Shown in pieces: positions 22,249 through 34,204 of a DNA stretch of 64,000 bases. The DNA is from Salvia splendens (lineage: Eukaryota; Streptophyta; Magnoliopsida; Lamiales; Lamiaceae), in assembly GCF_004379255.2 (NCBI RefSeq), contig NC_056050.1, forward strand, positions 14,873,514 through 14,937,513, written 5' to 3'. The notes under the pieces were generated by a model that was not told the origin of the DNA, searched no databases, and worked only from the letters and a program-made list of their open reading frames with translations. The position numbers were made by a program, and so were the translations under genes. Positions within the stretch are counted from its first letter, which is position 1. Each line of letters opens with the position of its first letter.

Positions 22249-23263
22249 TTTCTTCCATCCATATTTTTAACTCAATTATATGTGGGTTGAGTATTTGGTC
22301 TATAAGTTTAGCTAGAAGAACAATTCTTGGGGAGCATATATACAATAGATTCACGTGAGTAGAAGAGAGAAAGAGAAATAATAATTGAATTGGTGTTAGT
22401 GGATCATGAGATCTCATTATTAGTAATATTAATATATGGTGAAAAAAAATTTAAAAATAGAAGTGCACTAATTTCAATGGAAGAATTTAGTATATAAAAA
22501 AAGATTATTTTTGGATGCAAAATATTATATAAAGCATAGTTTATTTTGAATTAGAAAACTGATATATCATTACACAATGAAAAACAAAATTAACATATCC
22601 ATTAAATTAGTGAATTTGACATAAAACCAAGTAGACAAGGACCAACCAAACCTTCAAAAAGTTGTACTCCTACAGAGAAACGTAAAACCAAGTAGTCAAG
22701 GACCAAAAACTTCAAACATTGTACAAAGATATAATTAAACAAAAATAATACAAAAGCTTCACACGTATTTTGCCTAAAACCTTTAATCCACTTCTAGAAA
22801 TTTGACTACGAGGGCATAAATAAATACAAATGTATTTGGAGAGAAAATACGAATTATGCTCTAGTGAGTAGTGACCATATTTCATACGAATTATTGAAGT
22901 GCTTCCTCCTTTCTTGGAGAAGTTGTAATATATTTGGGCACATCAAACAGAGTGATTGATATTTGAAATGATGTTGCAGTTTGCAATTTATTCTTTCAGT
23001 TTTCTTTGTATATAATGTGAATGTTGTGCCAAGAGCTTGCTAGCGAATGGTATGATTGGTAACATAGACCAAGCAGATTGTCAATTTAAAAAAAAATCCA
23101 CACCCAAAAAACGAATTTAACATGTGCTTACATTACAATAAAATGAACATATGAATTTCTACGTATATCTTCATTTACAATTTGCATTATTCTAACATCT
23201 CTATACTAATCAAGCTCTATTGAAATCTTTACCATGAAATCCAAGGCCGATCTTACTTCATTT
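22249..23263. other. AT-rich intergenic / 3' flank of the kinase gene
   Basis: No gene seen. A pair of similar 30-40 bp segments with ACCAAGTAG and CAAGGACCAA lies near 22625 and 22685. The last 150 bp should contain the 3' UTR and polyadenylation signals of the minus-strand kinase gene. Confidence 0.5.
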
Positions 23264-25611
23264 TCAAATGTCAACGGCCTTCATGTCCGATACTTTATCT
23301 AGTTCCACTTCTTTAGCTTCTCCTAATTTAGTTTCGCTAGGAAAACATTTCACTGTATTGCTATCTGTCGATACGGTAAAAACGAAAGTGCCAGTTTGAG
23401 CATCATCAAAGTCTTTCAAGGGCTCCAAAACTCTCACAACTTCAGCCATGGTTGGTCTAAGCTTAGGGCGATAGCTTAAGCACTGATAAGCCAACGCAGC
23501 CACCTTTTGGGCAGCGAGTTCGGGGTATAGGCCTTCTAGTCGTGGATCGATAACCCTCACCAACTTCCGTGGATTTTTCAACATAGGCCTTATCCGGTCT
23601 ACTAGGTTTTGGTCTCTATTGGGGCGGCTCTTGTCTACTGACTTTCGTCCCGTAATAAGCTCTAGCAGGACTACTCCAAAGCTGTATACGTCGCTTGCTG
23701 ATGTTAAATGACCTACACACATGTGACTCGATCAATCAATATTTATTTTGTTTTAGTAGTCATAGTTAAAAGTTAGTTATATATTACTATGTTTTTACCT
23801 GTCATGATATATTCAGGGGCAGTGTAGCCTTGAGTGCCCATAACTCGTGTGGAGATATGTGTCTCGTCGCCTTGTGGGCCATCTTTAGCAAGCCCCAAGT
23901 CGGCAAGCTTTGCAGTGAAATCCTGAAAATACGAACAAGGAAAGATTAGCAAAAATGCGTATAGACGATACGATACGAATGATGGAGATCGGTTGAGTAT
24001 TAGAGGAATAAGAGTTACAGAGTCGAGCAAAATGTTGGAAGCCTTGAAATCACGATATATGACTGGGTTTTTGGATTGGTGCAGGAAAGCAAGCCCCTTT
24101 GCAGCTCCAAGAGCAATCTTCAATCTTGTAGACCATGGAAGTGGAATGCACATTTCTAAATACACATGTTTCAAGTTAATATTACTATCGATCTAAGTGT
24201 CTTAAATTCGAATCAATTTATTCACTGGACATAAATTTAATATTGCAATTAAAAAAAAAACAAGTGTTTTATTGAAGAATTAATCAGATTTCACGTAGAT
24301 GTTGACATTCGAGAGTATCATATCACAAAATAAAAAACAGATATTGACTTTTGCAATACACAAAAATAGTTCTAAAAGGTATTCGAATAGTTCAATATGC
24401 TTTTATTATAACTAAAAGTCACTCAATTAGGTGACAACGAGAGAAACTCGCGTGTAAATTTGTAGAATAAACAAAATAATTGACCAATATAAAATTTACA
24501 ATCATATTCTAGCTTTTCAACCAAACCACGAGCACAATACAAGCATCTCACTTATTTTTTTCAAAATGTATGCCTCCCATTCCTCTAAAATAATATACTT
24601 CATACGATGACATTAAAATAAAATATTTTTTTATAGAATATCCCATTAGAATTGAAACATTTTCTAAAATGAAAATAATATTATCTCTATTTTTTTTATC
24701 TCTTACTTTATTTTCTTATCGTAGTTTACATATTGAATTAGTCTTTACTAACAAGTTGATGATCATGCTGAAGCAAAATATAAAATAATAAAATAAGAAT
24801 ATATTTACTTGCCCCAGTTGAAAACCCTTGTCACAAGAAACAAATAAAAAATAAAAAAAATAGTGTGGTGAGTAAAAAATAAACAACAATATTCGTACTT
24901 ACTTCTAAAGAGCTGATTTTCCAAGCTGCCTCTAGGCATGTATTCATACACCAGCAGCCTCTGCTCTTCTTCACAACAATATCCAACCAGCTTCACCAAG
25001 TTTGCATGTCTTAATTCACCAAGAAAAACTACTTCTGTCTGATCACCCCAAATAGCCCAAAAATCAAGAATAATCCAATAAATAGTTATGGCAACTAATT
25101 ATGAACTGTCATTCAAATATATATGGTTTAGTAACTTCATGAATTAAAATTTCTTTAGGCATGGATAGACACACATGGTCTTTTTTAAATAAATATTAGT
25201 AGAAAATTATTGTATGAAAAATTAAAAAATATAAAATAAATTTGAGATACATACCAGCCATTCTCGGTGGCCTTGTTTGCCGTCCAAATCCAAGAGCTTA
25301 ACGGCGACGGGCTGGGCCTTCAAACCGGGCCGAAGGCCTTCATGAATGAAGCCCTTGTGGACGGGCCCGAACCCGCCTTCACCGAGGAAATTGGTGGACG
25401 CGAAGTTGTGAGTAATGAGCTTCAATTCCTGCAGCGTGAAAGCGTGGAGATTCGACGCCGCCAGAGACACGGAGAGCTCCTCCGAAATCGTCGAGCTGCT
25501 CAAATCCAACAGCGAAATCCTTTGAATCGACGTCGACTGCTGCTTCGTCTCCGCCTTGAAACACACCGGAAAATAGTCCTGCCACCTCGCCGCCCTCTTC
25601 TTCACCGCCAT
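23264..25611 (-). CDS. Receptor-like cytoplasmic kinase, RIPK/PBL type (RLCK-VII), five exons
   Basis: Exons on the minus strand: 25611-25255, 25038-24903, 24155-24019, 23922-23799 and 23712-23264, all with GT/AG borders and compatible phases, giving 1203 nt and 400 residues. Motifs: Gly-rich loop GEGGFG (77-82), VAVK lysine (105), YRDFK catalytic loop (198-202, Tyr in place of the usual His), DLG in place of DFG (218-220), [10 protein letters not shown] (239-248). The N-terminal block ([17 protein letters not shown]) and the [20 protein letters not shown] segment are characteristic of the RIPK/PBL group, which relays signals from immune receptors at the plasma membrane. There is no Met-Gly myristoylation start; a Cys sits at residue 17. 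It is the only host gene here that looks intact. Which paralogue it is cannot be fixed without a tree. Confidence 0.92.
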
Positions 25612-26210
25612 GAGATATTGAAGAATTAATGATGTTTTTATTTATTCATATGTCATAAGTTACAGATGGTTTTATAATATGGTGAGGGAGGTGGATTATA
25701 TTAGTTGATAATTAATTAATGGTGGTGGTTTACGCTAATTATTTATTCACACGTCAATAATGGATACAGCATATAATTAGTAGGATAGTCGAATTAGGTG
25801 CACTGCGTGCTTGTCCACTACATTATTTTATATGTATAGATTAGCTTTACAGTTTGAACATTGTGATTGTTTACGACATTAAACATGATTGACTAGTATG
25901 AGTCATTGGTTATAAGTTTTCAAGAAAATTAAAATAATACTATAATGAAATTCATGCATCAGCAAGTGTTTTTGGGTAAACCTGCATCAAAGTCAATTCA
26001 ACTGCACAAAACAAATCTATTCTTCAAAATTGTGCTTGTAAATTGCATATCAAATACTCGTACTAATATCACTATTACTCCATATCGAATTTATAACAGT
26101 ACTAGTTAATAATAGCATATCACTATTGCTATTATAATGATAAAAAAAAATTAGTTATTAAAGATTAGAAAAAACTAGTCATTTTGCTTTAAACTAGTAT
26201 TATTAAGAAT
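25612..26210. other. Upstream region of the kinase gene
   Basis: AT-rich. A TATA-like ATTATAAA (minus sense) lies near 25670-25678, about 60 bp before the ATG, and could be the promoter. No other feature recognised. Confidence 0.35.
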
Positions 26211-26462
26211 TACTCCCTCCATTCTAAAATAGTGAAGTCATTTTGTCATTTTGCAATGTTCCATAGTAGTGGATTCATTTCCCTCGTTAGTAAAAGTCAG
26301 CACATTTCTTCTCACTTATTTTACTCTCTCTTGCTTTATTCTCTTCATTTCTCTAATTATTTTATTTCCTACTTTATTCTTCCTTTAATTAACTCACTTT
26401 ACACAATTTTTTTTAAATCACGTGCCAAAAAAATGCATCCACTATCGTGGAACAGAGGGAGC
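26211..26462. mobile_element. Stowaway-like MITE
   Basis: TACTCCCTCCATTCTAAAA at the left and GTGGAACAGAGGGAGCA at the right, with the family's CGTGCCAAAA block before the right end. Confidence 0.85.
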
Positions 26463-27727
26463 ATTTTGGTTGTGAAATTGGGTGAATTCATGACAAATAT
26501 GAATTACTATTATATTAGTAAGAGTAAAATTGTAAGTGTGATTATTTTTTTATTTTTCTATTTTAGTTAGTATTTCTTTATGTTTCAACTGTAGTTTCGC
26601 AGTATTCATTTTTTTCAGTTGTCACAATATAATTGACTCATTTCATTTTTACTAACTCTCTAAACAATATTCTATATTTTACTTTATTATGTGTTTTATA
26701 TTATTAGTTCCATTTAATCATTATTATGTTTTATTAGGTGTTGAAAAGAAATGTAGTTATAGTGGGATGCATGGAAGGAGTAATAGATTAACTTGTTCAA
26801 ACTTTAAAAGTGAATAGAAAAAATGAAAATGGCACTAAAATTAATGTATTTTTTATGAAATTGTTGAACGGAAAACTCAGTACTTTCTTGTATGACCAGC
26901 TTATTACTGACTAAGTTATAATAGACATTTTTGCATGTCGCAATTGGATGAATTAGTTAATTGTTGGTAGGCTTACTTTTCAGCGCATTTCTATATTGTG
27001 CTCAAGTATTTTAACATAATCACCCTTATCCTTCCAATTTGAGAGAATACGCATTTAATTTCAAATTTAAATTTGAAAACAATCTCTCTCTATACTAATT
27101 ACAACTCCATTTCTCAAAAATGATTATTATCGGATCCTTAAAAGCGATGACCAATTAATCCTCAACTAATGAAGTATGTAAGTTTATTGCATATAACAAA
27201 TTTTTTCTCTTAAGTCATCTTTTTATTTAGAAATGTTTTGCTATACTCAAATAATTTTTATGTTGTTATAATTAATATATTTTCACTCTTAATTTTTTTT
27301 TCTTTTACTTTACTTTTTATTTGATTTATTTTTCTATTTTTTGTACTTTATTGTCTATATATCCTTAACACATTAAATATCCATTTTTAAAGCTTTGTGC
27401 CAAAAAGAAGTGCCTCAGCTATGAAGAAACAGAGAGAGTAACATTTACCGTAACACTCCAAAATGGATTCAGTCTAACCGTATGATTATAATTATATTAT
27501 AAACTAATTGCGATTCTAAAAAATACTATTAAGAATGACTAGTAAATAAATAAGTATACTAAATCAAATGAGTAATATAAATTTCTAACATGATTTAATA
27601 TTATGATTATCAAAATTATGGACTGCTATATAGCTTCACGAGTTCATATTAACAACGGCTATAGTTCGATATTCGTGTAGTACTATGTTATTACTTAGTA
27701 TATTTAATTATAAATTTATACAACATA
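26463..27727. other. AT-rich intergenic DNA with decayed MITE pieces
   Basis: No gene. A right-hand end of an old MITE (GTGCCAAAAAGAAG, then AGAGAGAGTA) is visible near 27398-27443; its left end is too decayed to place. Confidence 0.5.
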
Positions 27728-27934
27728 TACTCCCTTCGTCTCACTTTAAATTACACATTTTTTTTGGGATGTCCCACTCTAAATGTCACATTTCTATATA
27801 TAAAAACATCACTATCTCTATTTTTTTTACCTTTTTTTCTTACTTTATTCTCTCTAGTTTACTCACAAAACAATACTACATAAAATCTCGTGCCGAATTA
27901 TAAATGCTCTACTTAGAGAGGGACAGATGGAGTA
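27728..27934. mobile_element. Stowaway-like MITE
   Basis: TACTCCCTTCGTCTCAC to GAGAGGGACAGATGGAGTA, 207 bp, family-typical interior. Confidence 0.85.
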
Positions 27935-27962
27935 GTTTGTTATACACATTAATACTATCAAG

Positions 27963-28169
27963 TACTCCTCCGGGCCCACCGAATATGACCTACTTTCTTT
28001 TTTAGTTTGTCTCATCCTAAATGACTCATTACTGAAAATAGAAATCACTTTATCTCTACTTTATTCCTCTTCTCTTACTTTATTCTTTCTACTTAATACA
28101 CAAAATAAAACTGTATAAAATCATGTACCGCCCAAGGAATGGGTCATATTCCTTGGGACAGAGGGTGTA
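27963..28169. mobile_element. Stowaway-like MITE
   Basis: TACTCCTCCGGGCCCACC at the left and CCTTGGGACAGAGGGTGTA at the right. GAATATGACC near the left pairs with GGTCATATTC at the right. It lies only 28 bp from the previous MITE. Confidence 0.85.
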
Positions 28170-28629
28170 CCATAATATATTCTAGTGTATAAAGTTATTA
28201 TTATGAAGTCTTATTAATCAATATTATAATATGGTGGAGTATCTTAATTAATACTATGTAGTTGTATTAATGCTGTATAAAGTTATTATTATGGATTAAT
28301 AATATTATGAATTATTAATGTTGCATATACCATATGTTATTATAATTAGCACCATGTATTATGGGTTTTACATACTGAAATATTATGAACTTTTATAATA
28401 TGATAATCTAATAGTTGTACTTATTATTAGTGTAGTACGATAACTTGCTAGATTAGGCCATTAGTGGGGGAAAATTAAAGATTCAATCAATTAATTGGAT
28501 ATGTAGTTGATCTAAGCTTAGATTTATCAATTTAACTTAAATTGAAAAATCAATTAGAAATAAAATTGATTGATTCAAATTGATTAGTTGGGGATTCATT
28601 AGATCAATTGGGAAAAATAAACTATTGGA
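28170..28629. other. AT-rich intergenic DNA, nothing recognised
   Basis: Simple AT-rich sequence with TTATTATTATG-like runs; no gene or clear repeat boundary. Confidence 0.5.
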
Positions 28630-28822
28630 TACTCTTTTAGTTCATTCCCATAAGAGTATGCACTTTTTAATTCTATTTTTTTTTATCTATAATAAGGTGA
28701 AACTCATTCTTTACTAACAATACTTTATTTATTTTTTCTGTTTATCTCTCTCTTACTTTGCCTATTGTGTATTAAAATTCGTGCCTAACCAAAAGTGCAT
28801 ATTCTTGTGAACTGAGGATGTA
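28630..28822. mobile_element. Stowaway-like MITE
   Basis: TACTCTTTTAGTTCATTCC (left) pairs with GTGAACTGAGGATGTA (right); AAGAGTATGCACTTTT and AAAAGTGCATATTCTT near the two ends are inverted. Confidence 0.75.
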
Positions 28823-29898
28823 CCATTTCCCATTATATATATACTTAGTACACAAATTAATAATTATCGTATATTTTATAAAATTATTTTATATTTTTAA
28901 AAGTAATTGATAACATCAAAACATGACAGTATAGTAGTCATATGAAATTTATAAAATAATACAATAACTTTAAACAATTAAACGTGATATAGTAATTATT
29001 ATTATTATTACTATTATTATTAATATTTATTAATGTATTTACTTAGTTGACTTTATTATAATAACATTATTTTTTAAATTATCATACATTTCAAATGTTA
29101 AACTTTGTATTATACTTTATATCACTAAATTTATATTAATTTATTATATACTATTAGCATTATGGAGGACTCCTATAATTTAATTATTGGTGCAAAACGT
29201 GACACACACTTTAGACCTATACAATAAAAAGAATTTAAATATTTAATTATAATATTATATTATACTACATTTACCTAATATTGTTAATTTTTATCATAAA
29301 TAAAAATATGAGAACATAAGAGTAATAAGTATATAGCGTTATCGAATGTTGAGGAAAATATAGATGGAGAATTAAGGAAGTGGTAGATTAGTCTTGAAAA
29401 TTTTGATACTTCCCAAGTGCATTAAATTTGGTTGAAAAATCTAATTATGGTCCGCCATAATATGGTCATTTAGCATCACTCTTTCTATATACTTCGGATA
29501 ATTGATAATTCAACACAGTTTTACAGCTTGCTAAGTCCATAATAATTATACAACGAGCTAGTTATGTTGCTGGTCTCGGAACCGTCAGATCCACTTTGGG
29601 GGGAAGTGAAATCAAATCGAATCATGAAGGATCTAGTGTTTCCAATAGTTTTTATTTTCTCATTTACAAAAATTAAATCACTGTTAATACATCCAACGAT
29701 AGTTTCTTTCTCTTCATTATTACTCAAATTACCTTTTTATCACTAGCATCAATACTATTTTTTCTCTCCACTTAACACATTAACCAATGATATCCGCTAA
29801 ATTATGTGTCATTTACAAATATAAATATCTGGGTATGGGCTGGATTGCATAGTAACTTATTTTGTCATATCTTTTAAAATATTTTTAACATATATTAA
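28823..29898. other. AT-rich intergenic DNA, nothing recognised
   Basis: Very AT-rich, with an ATT/ATTATT microsatellite near 28998-29030. The short open frames near 29521-29746 show no domain and lie in low-complexity sequence. Confidence 0.5.
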
Positions 29899-30265
29899 TA
29901 TTAAGATATTAACGTCTAATATCATCAAAATTTTTAAAAATATGTTTTTTCCACTTACTTTAAACTTGGTATATAATGTCATGAACTTAAATAGTTGTTG
30001 AATTATTTCCACCAGCTACGAAATTCAACTTCATGTAATTAAAATAGATAACCATATCTGGCTTCTAGGAACTTTGAAATCACATTACTATCGTTTTTCA
30101 GTGGTAGTCATATCTTATGTGATATAATGAAATGCAGTCGAATTTTGTTGCTGGTAAGAAAATATCAACAACTATGTAAGTTCGTGATATTATATGTCAA
30201 GTTTAAAGTTTGTTGGAAAAAGCATGTTTTTAGAAAATTTTGTGATATTAGGTGTCAATATACCT
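29899..30265. mobile_element. Long-inverted-repeat MITE
   Basis: The left 100-150 bp (TAATATCATCAAAATTTTT, then CTTTAAACTTGG, GTCATGAACTTA) pair with the right arm (AAGTTCGTGATATT, CAAGTTTAAAG, AAAATTTTGTGATATTAGG). Almost the whole element can fold on itself. Ends and target duplication are not sharp; superfamily unknown. Confidence 0.65.
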
Positions 30266-30284
30266 TTTAAATTTTATACTTTCA

Positions 30285-30755
30285 CAGTCCCTGAAAAAAT
30301 ATGAACTATTTTCTTATTAGTTCGTCCCTGAAAAGTACTCCCTCTGTTCCTTGTTAATAGAGGCGTTTCTTTTTGGTACAGAGTTTAAGAATAGTGTATT
30401 AAATAGATGGTGAAAACGTAAGAGAGATGAAGAGAGAATAAAGTAAGAGAGATGGTTACTTTTTACCAAAAATAGAAATGACTCAATTAACTTGAAACGT
30501 TCCAAAATGGTAAAATGACTCTATTAACATGGAACGTAGAGAGTATGAAATTTCTATTATTGAAATAGTTAAACAACACATTACTCCTACACATCATTTT
30601 GTTTATAACTTTTACACTACACTACTAATGATGTGAGCTAACTCCCCATTAACATTACTTACACTATCATTTATCTCTCTTTTTCTCTTACTTTACCAAT
30701 TACGTTAAAACTCGTGTTGATCCAAATATTCATACTTTCAGGAACGGAGATATTA
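30285..30755. mobile_element. Old MITE interrupted by a younger one
   Basis: Left TCCCTGAAAAAATATGAAC pairs with right ATTCATACTTTCAGGAACGG. The interior is split by the MITE at 30336-30545. Confidence 0.6.
30336..30545. mobile_element. Stowaway-like MITE nested in an older MITE
   Basis: TACTCCCTCTGTTCCTTG to ACATGGAACGTAGAGAGTA. Inner blocks (TTAATAGAGGCG / TGACTCTATTAAC) are inverted. Confidence 0.8.
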
Positions 30756-31098
30756 CGAATTAAAAAAATACTAGTTTCATTTATATGATTAAAATATTTA
30801 TAAGATTATATATATTCATTTAGAATTTATATATTTATTGAATGATTTTAGAATTAAATGAAATATTAAATTAATATTGATATTCACATTTATTTTATTG
30901 CAATTATTTTTGAGAAAATTTAAACTAATACCTAAAAATTAGAATAAATATGATTAAAACTATGGTAAGAGTAGAAAAGAAATAATTATATTAAACGTCT
31001 TCTGTCCCATAAAAATATGTGAATTTTCCATGTTCGTCCATTCCATAAAGGTATGAGCATTTCCATTTATGGAAAGTTGTCTATAACTCATTACCTAT
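30756..31098. other. AT-rich intergenic DNA with half a MITE at the border of element F
   Basis: Sequence from about 31003 (TTCTGTCCCATAAAAATATG, CCATTCCATAAAGGTATGAG) is the left half of another MITE and stops where the LTR of element F begins. I could not find its right half beyond 55557. Confidence 0.5.
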
Positions 31099-31174
31099 TG
31101 AAAAGCTACTTTTTTCGATTGTGTGTGTTCGCGCAATTTAGCAATAGAAAAATAGTGCAGACTGACCAAGAGAC

Positions 31175-32685
31175 AGCTGGAGTTTGAATCCCCTTGCACT
31201 ACGAAAGACTTGTACAAAACAAAAAAATCAGATAAGGAGCTATTTGACCGATTACATGATCAATCTATTCACATGTTAACACAGAATTGCACGCTAGAAT
31301 GTAAATAATTCATGCTTAAAGAATGTAAATCCTAAAACATGATTTCTACTATTTAGAGTTACCGATTTGATTCTCCAAAGAATCGTCGATTGTTTGCGCC
31401 TTCTCCACGATGATCTTCAATACTAGACCACGGATCTTCTAACTGGTTTTCGAACTGTGTTCCGAAATCAGTGTGGGCTGATCTTATCAGAACACTAGGA
31501 CTCGAGTAAAGAAAACTGAAAAATCTCACGGAGGAGAGTTGAGAGAATTTTCGAGCTCCTCTAAAAACAGAGGGGAACTACTACAAATTAATTCATTATA
31601 TCTCCCATTTATTCTCCTATTTATATTAAGTTCATATTTGGGCCCAGTCAGGGATCTATGGAGGTTTGGATGTGGCCTCACCCAATTAGCTTTTTACTAA
31701 TTAAATTGAACCCATAATTTAATACAAGCTTATATTTGGATATTATTAGCAGCCACTACAGAAATAATATTGCATTGCCCATCAAAATCCGAAATTACAA
31801 GTAATCCGGGTTTCTATTTTATTTAAATATTTATTTCCCTTGCTTAAGATATAAATGTCCATTAATTAATTGAAGTCTTCTATGGACTTGATTAATTAAC
31901 ATCTTATTAATTCAAAGAGTGGACGTAGCAAGAAACACTTTTTTATTATTCATGGAATAATTAAATTCCAACTGGCCAGTTTTTCGAATAATAAAACCTT
32001 GTTCAAGCTCCTCTTGAGGACATTATCAAACGAGACTCACCTCGTGCACGATTCAACATAATAGCAATCATAGCACCGCTAGATATTAATCACCACTACC
32101 TAATATATCAGGATTATTGAGTTGCAAAAAACCCGCACCATTTGATAAGTTAAAGTAGTGCATAATCAATACCGTATGCTCAATGCTAACGTATGTAGAT
32201 TAAGAAATAGTAGTTTATCAAGACCTAGTCTTTCAGTAGATAGCATAAAGACATGTCTTGCTGTTAGATCCATTTAGTGTTATACCACACCAACGTCATC
32301 TTATTTCAATAAGGCTTAGAAATAATCGGACTGACATTGCAACCTTTCGCGATAGGTAGCCAAAGCCTATCTAGGTTGTGAAATTCTTCTTTCTCTTTTG
32401 CAAAGCATTGCATAGGGCCGATTGTAGTTACCGTAAAGTGGACGACGCCCACAACCAGTCTACTAAGCAAAAGACTTAGGCTTTGTTTGCTTCTTATGCA
32501 TTTAAATGTTTAAACAACATCTTATAAATTTACAAGCAAACACAATGTAATAATATACTGATTCTATTCGTACAAACAGCTCGAATAATACCGAATCGGG
32601 TTAAAAGTGGATTGTAGAGTTTTCCGTATACAAGCAAGATTCTATTCGTGCTCGAAACATGCTTTTCAGTATACCAAACCTAACA
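31175..32685 (-). mobile_element. Solo LTR (copia-type family 1, copy a)
   Basis: Inserted in the F 3' LTR with the exact 5-bp duplication GAGAC (31170-31174, 32686-32690). The empty site is seen in the F 5' LTR near 54206-54220 (CAAGAGACGTTGACC). Minus-strand start is TGTTAGGTTTGG. The far end reads AGCT instead of the expected CA. The interior (GTGGGCGTCGTCCAC, AAGCCTTATTGAAATAAG, CAGCCCACACTGAT) is shared with 48650-50056. 1511 bp, no coding region. Confidence 0.82.
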
Positions 32686-33892
32686 GAGACGTTGACCAAC
32701 GGATCAAGACAACTCCTAGACAATCTACCTGTCGTTGGGGTGCGCAAAACAGAACGAAAACCGCTTTCAAGTCCTCCACCCACAATACTATTAATTAGTA
32801 AAGAGAAGTAAAGGTCGAATCCCATAGGGTTGAAGTGTTTTCACATTTGTTGTTGTCACTTGGGAGTTGGCTGCTGCCACACTTTAAGAGTGGGTTAAGT
32901 TTAAACTATTGGACTGAGCAACTTGAACTGACTCCTTTCTAATGGATCAACTTAAACTAGACTACATCTTAGACTAACTAACTACTCCTAACTTTGAACT
33001 GATCAACCTAGAAACTAACTGAATTAAACTGAGAGACTCATGCTAGACTTTCCCAAAATGGCTAAACAATGGGTAACAGTAAAAGTGGGGACGAGATCCC
33101 TTAATTAACAGACATCAGAAAAGCTGCCAAAAGTAAAAGGAATAAAGCTGCAATTCTGGATCTGAACCACTAACTACTTCATCTTCTTCATCAGATTTTT
33201 CAACAACAGGTCGTAACTTAAAACTCAAGCACTAGAAAAGGAAATAACCGGAGAGATGATGTAAAAGTAAACTCGACTACAACTACCAGATCTAACCTAC
33301 TTGATCAATTTAAAACAGAGCGTGAACAGCGGAAACCATAATTCATGCAAACTCAAAACACGAAGCTCCAGATCTACATATATTAACGAGGATCCTCAAA
33401 ATTCAATACTATCAAAAACAGATCTAAGACTTGCAACACAACAACCAGATCCATCCTCCTAAACTACCAACTGCGAAAAGCATCCAATCAGATTTCAACG
33501 AAGTTGCTCGAAAAGTAAATCAACCGAGTTCAGTAGAAACATTCATGACTGAAACTTACTAAATGAAAACAGAGTAATAAAATACTTCATAACATCAAAT
33601 GCAAATTAATAGTTTCAAAAAAAGGTTTCACCAATACGCAGTTCTAAACTAGAGAATACTTCTAAATGAAAATGTTGCAGACAGAAATCTAAATCAATTG
33701 TTTCTTCACCCTTATCAGACGGTGGGACACAGATACGATGAACTAAAAACAAGAACCACCACAGCCAACCACTAAACCCCCATGCCAAGTGTGTAGAACG
33801 AGAATTTGAGGAATGGAGAGTAAATGTGAGCTTCCGAAACTCAGCTCAGGAGAGAGCTGATGAAAAGAGCTGCCTCAATCTTTCTTCCCTTC

Positions 33893-33905
33893 CCTATTTA
33901 TAGGG
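33893..33905 (-). promoter_or_regulatory. TATA box of the element F 3' LTR
   Basis: Plus-strand CCCTATTTATAGG reads as CCTATAAATAGGG on the minus strand. The same box is at about 55463-55475 in the other LTR. Confidence 0.6.
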
Positions 33906-34204
33906 AGGCTTGAGGCTTAGATCCCTAGGGCACTCTTCTTCAAAAAGGTCGATTCTGCCCTTCCAATGAGGATCTTAAAAATATGCTCTATCTTCTTTCA
34001 CTGCTTCCGCTCTTTGCTCACTTGATCAGTTCTCAGGAAGTATAAAATTGTTCCATTTCCTCCTTGATTTGTTGTCCGCCAGCTTTCTTTATGCATTTCC
34101 TAGTTCGGCGGATTCTCTACACACCTGGCTCAAAATCACACGTTAGTTTCCAAAAAAATCACAGAATTTCACCCCAGAATAGATGCATGAAACAAGCCTT
34201 ATCA

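Larger units (their letters stand above)
31099..34204 (-). mobile_element. 3' LTR of element F, split by a solo LTR
   Basis: Minus-strand start TGATAAGGCTTGTTTCATGC at 34204 after GTGTGAGCAGTT; end GTAGCTTTTCA at 31099. Without the nested LTR and its duplicated 5 bp it is about 1590 bp. TATA box in the minus sense (CTATAAATAGGG) near 33893-33905. It matches 54147-55557 along nearly its whole length. Confidence 0.85.

Noticed and set aside
29521..29746. Small overlapping frames on both strands
   Set aside because: No domain, no splice signals, AT-rich surroundings; expected by chance.
31175..31205. B-box-like GAGTTTGAATCC suggesting a SINE or tRNA
   Set aside because: No A box at the right distance; it lies within the borders of a solo LTR defined by GAGAC duplications.
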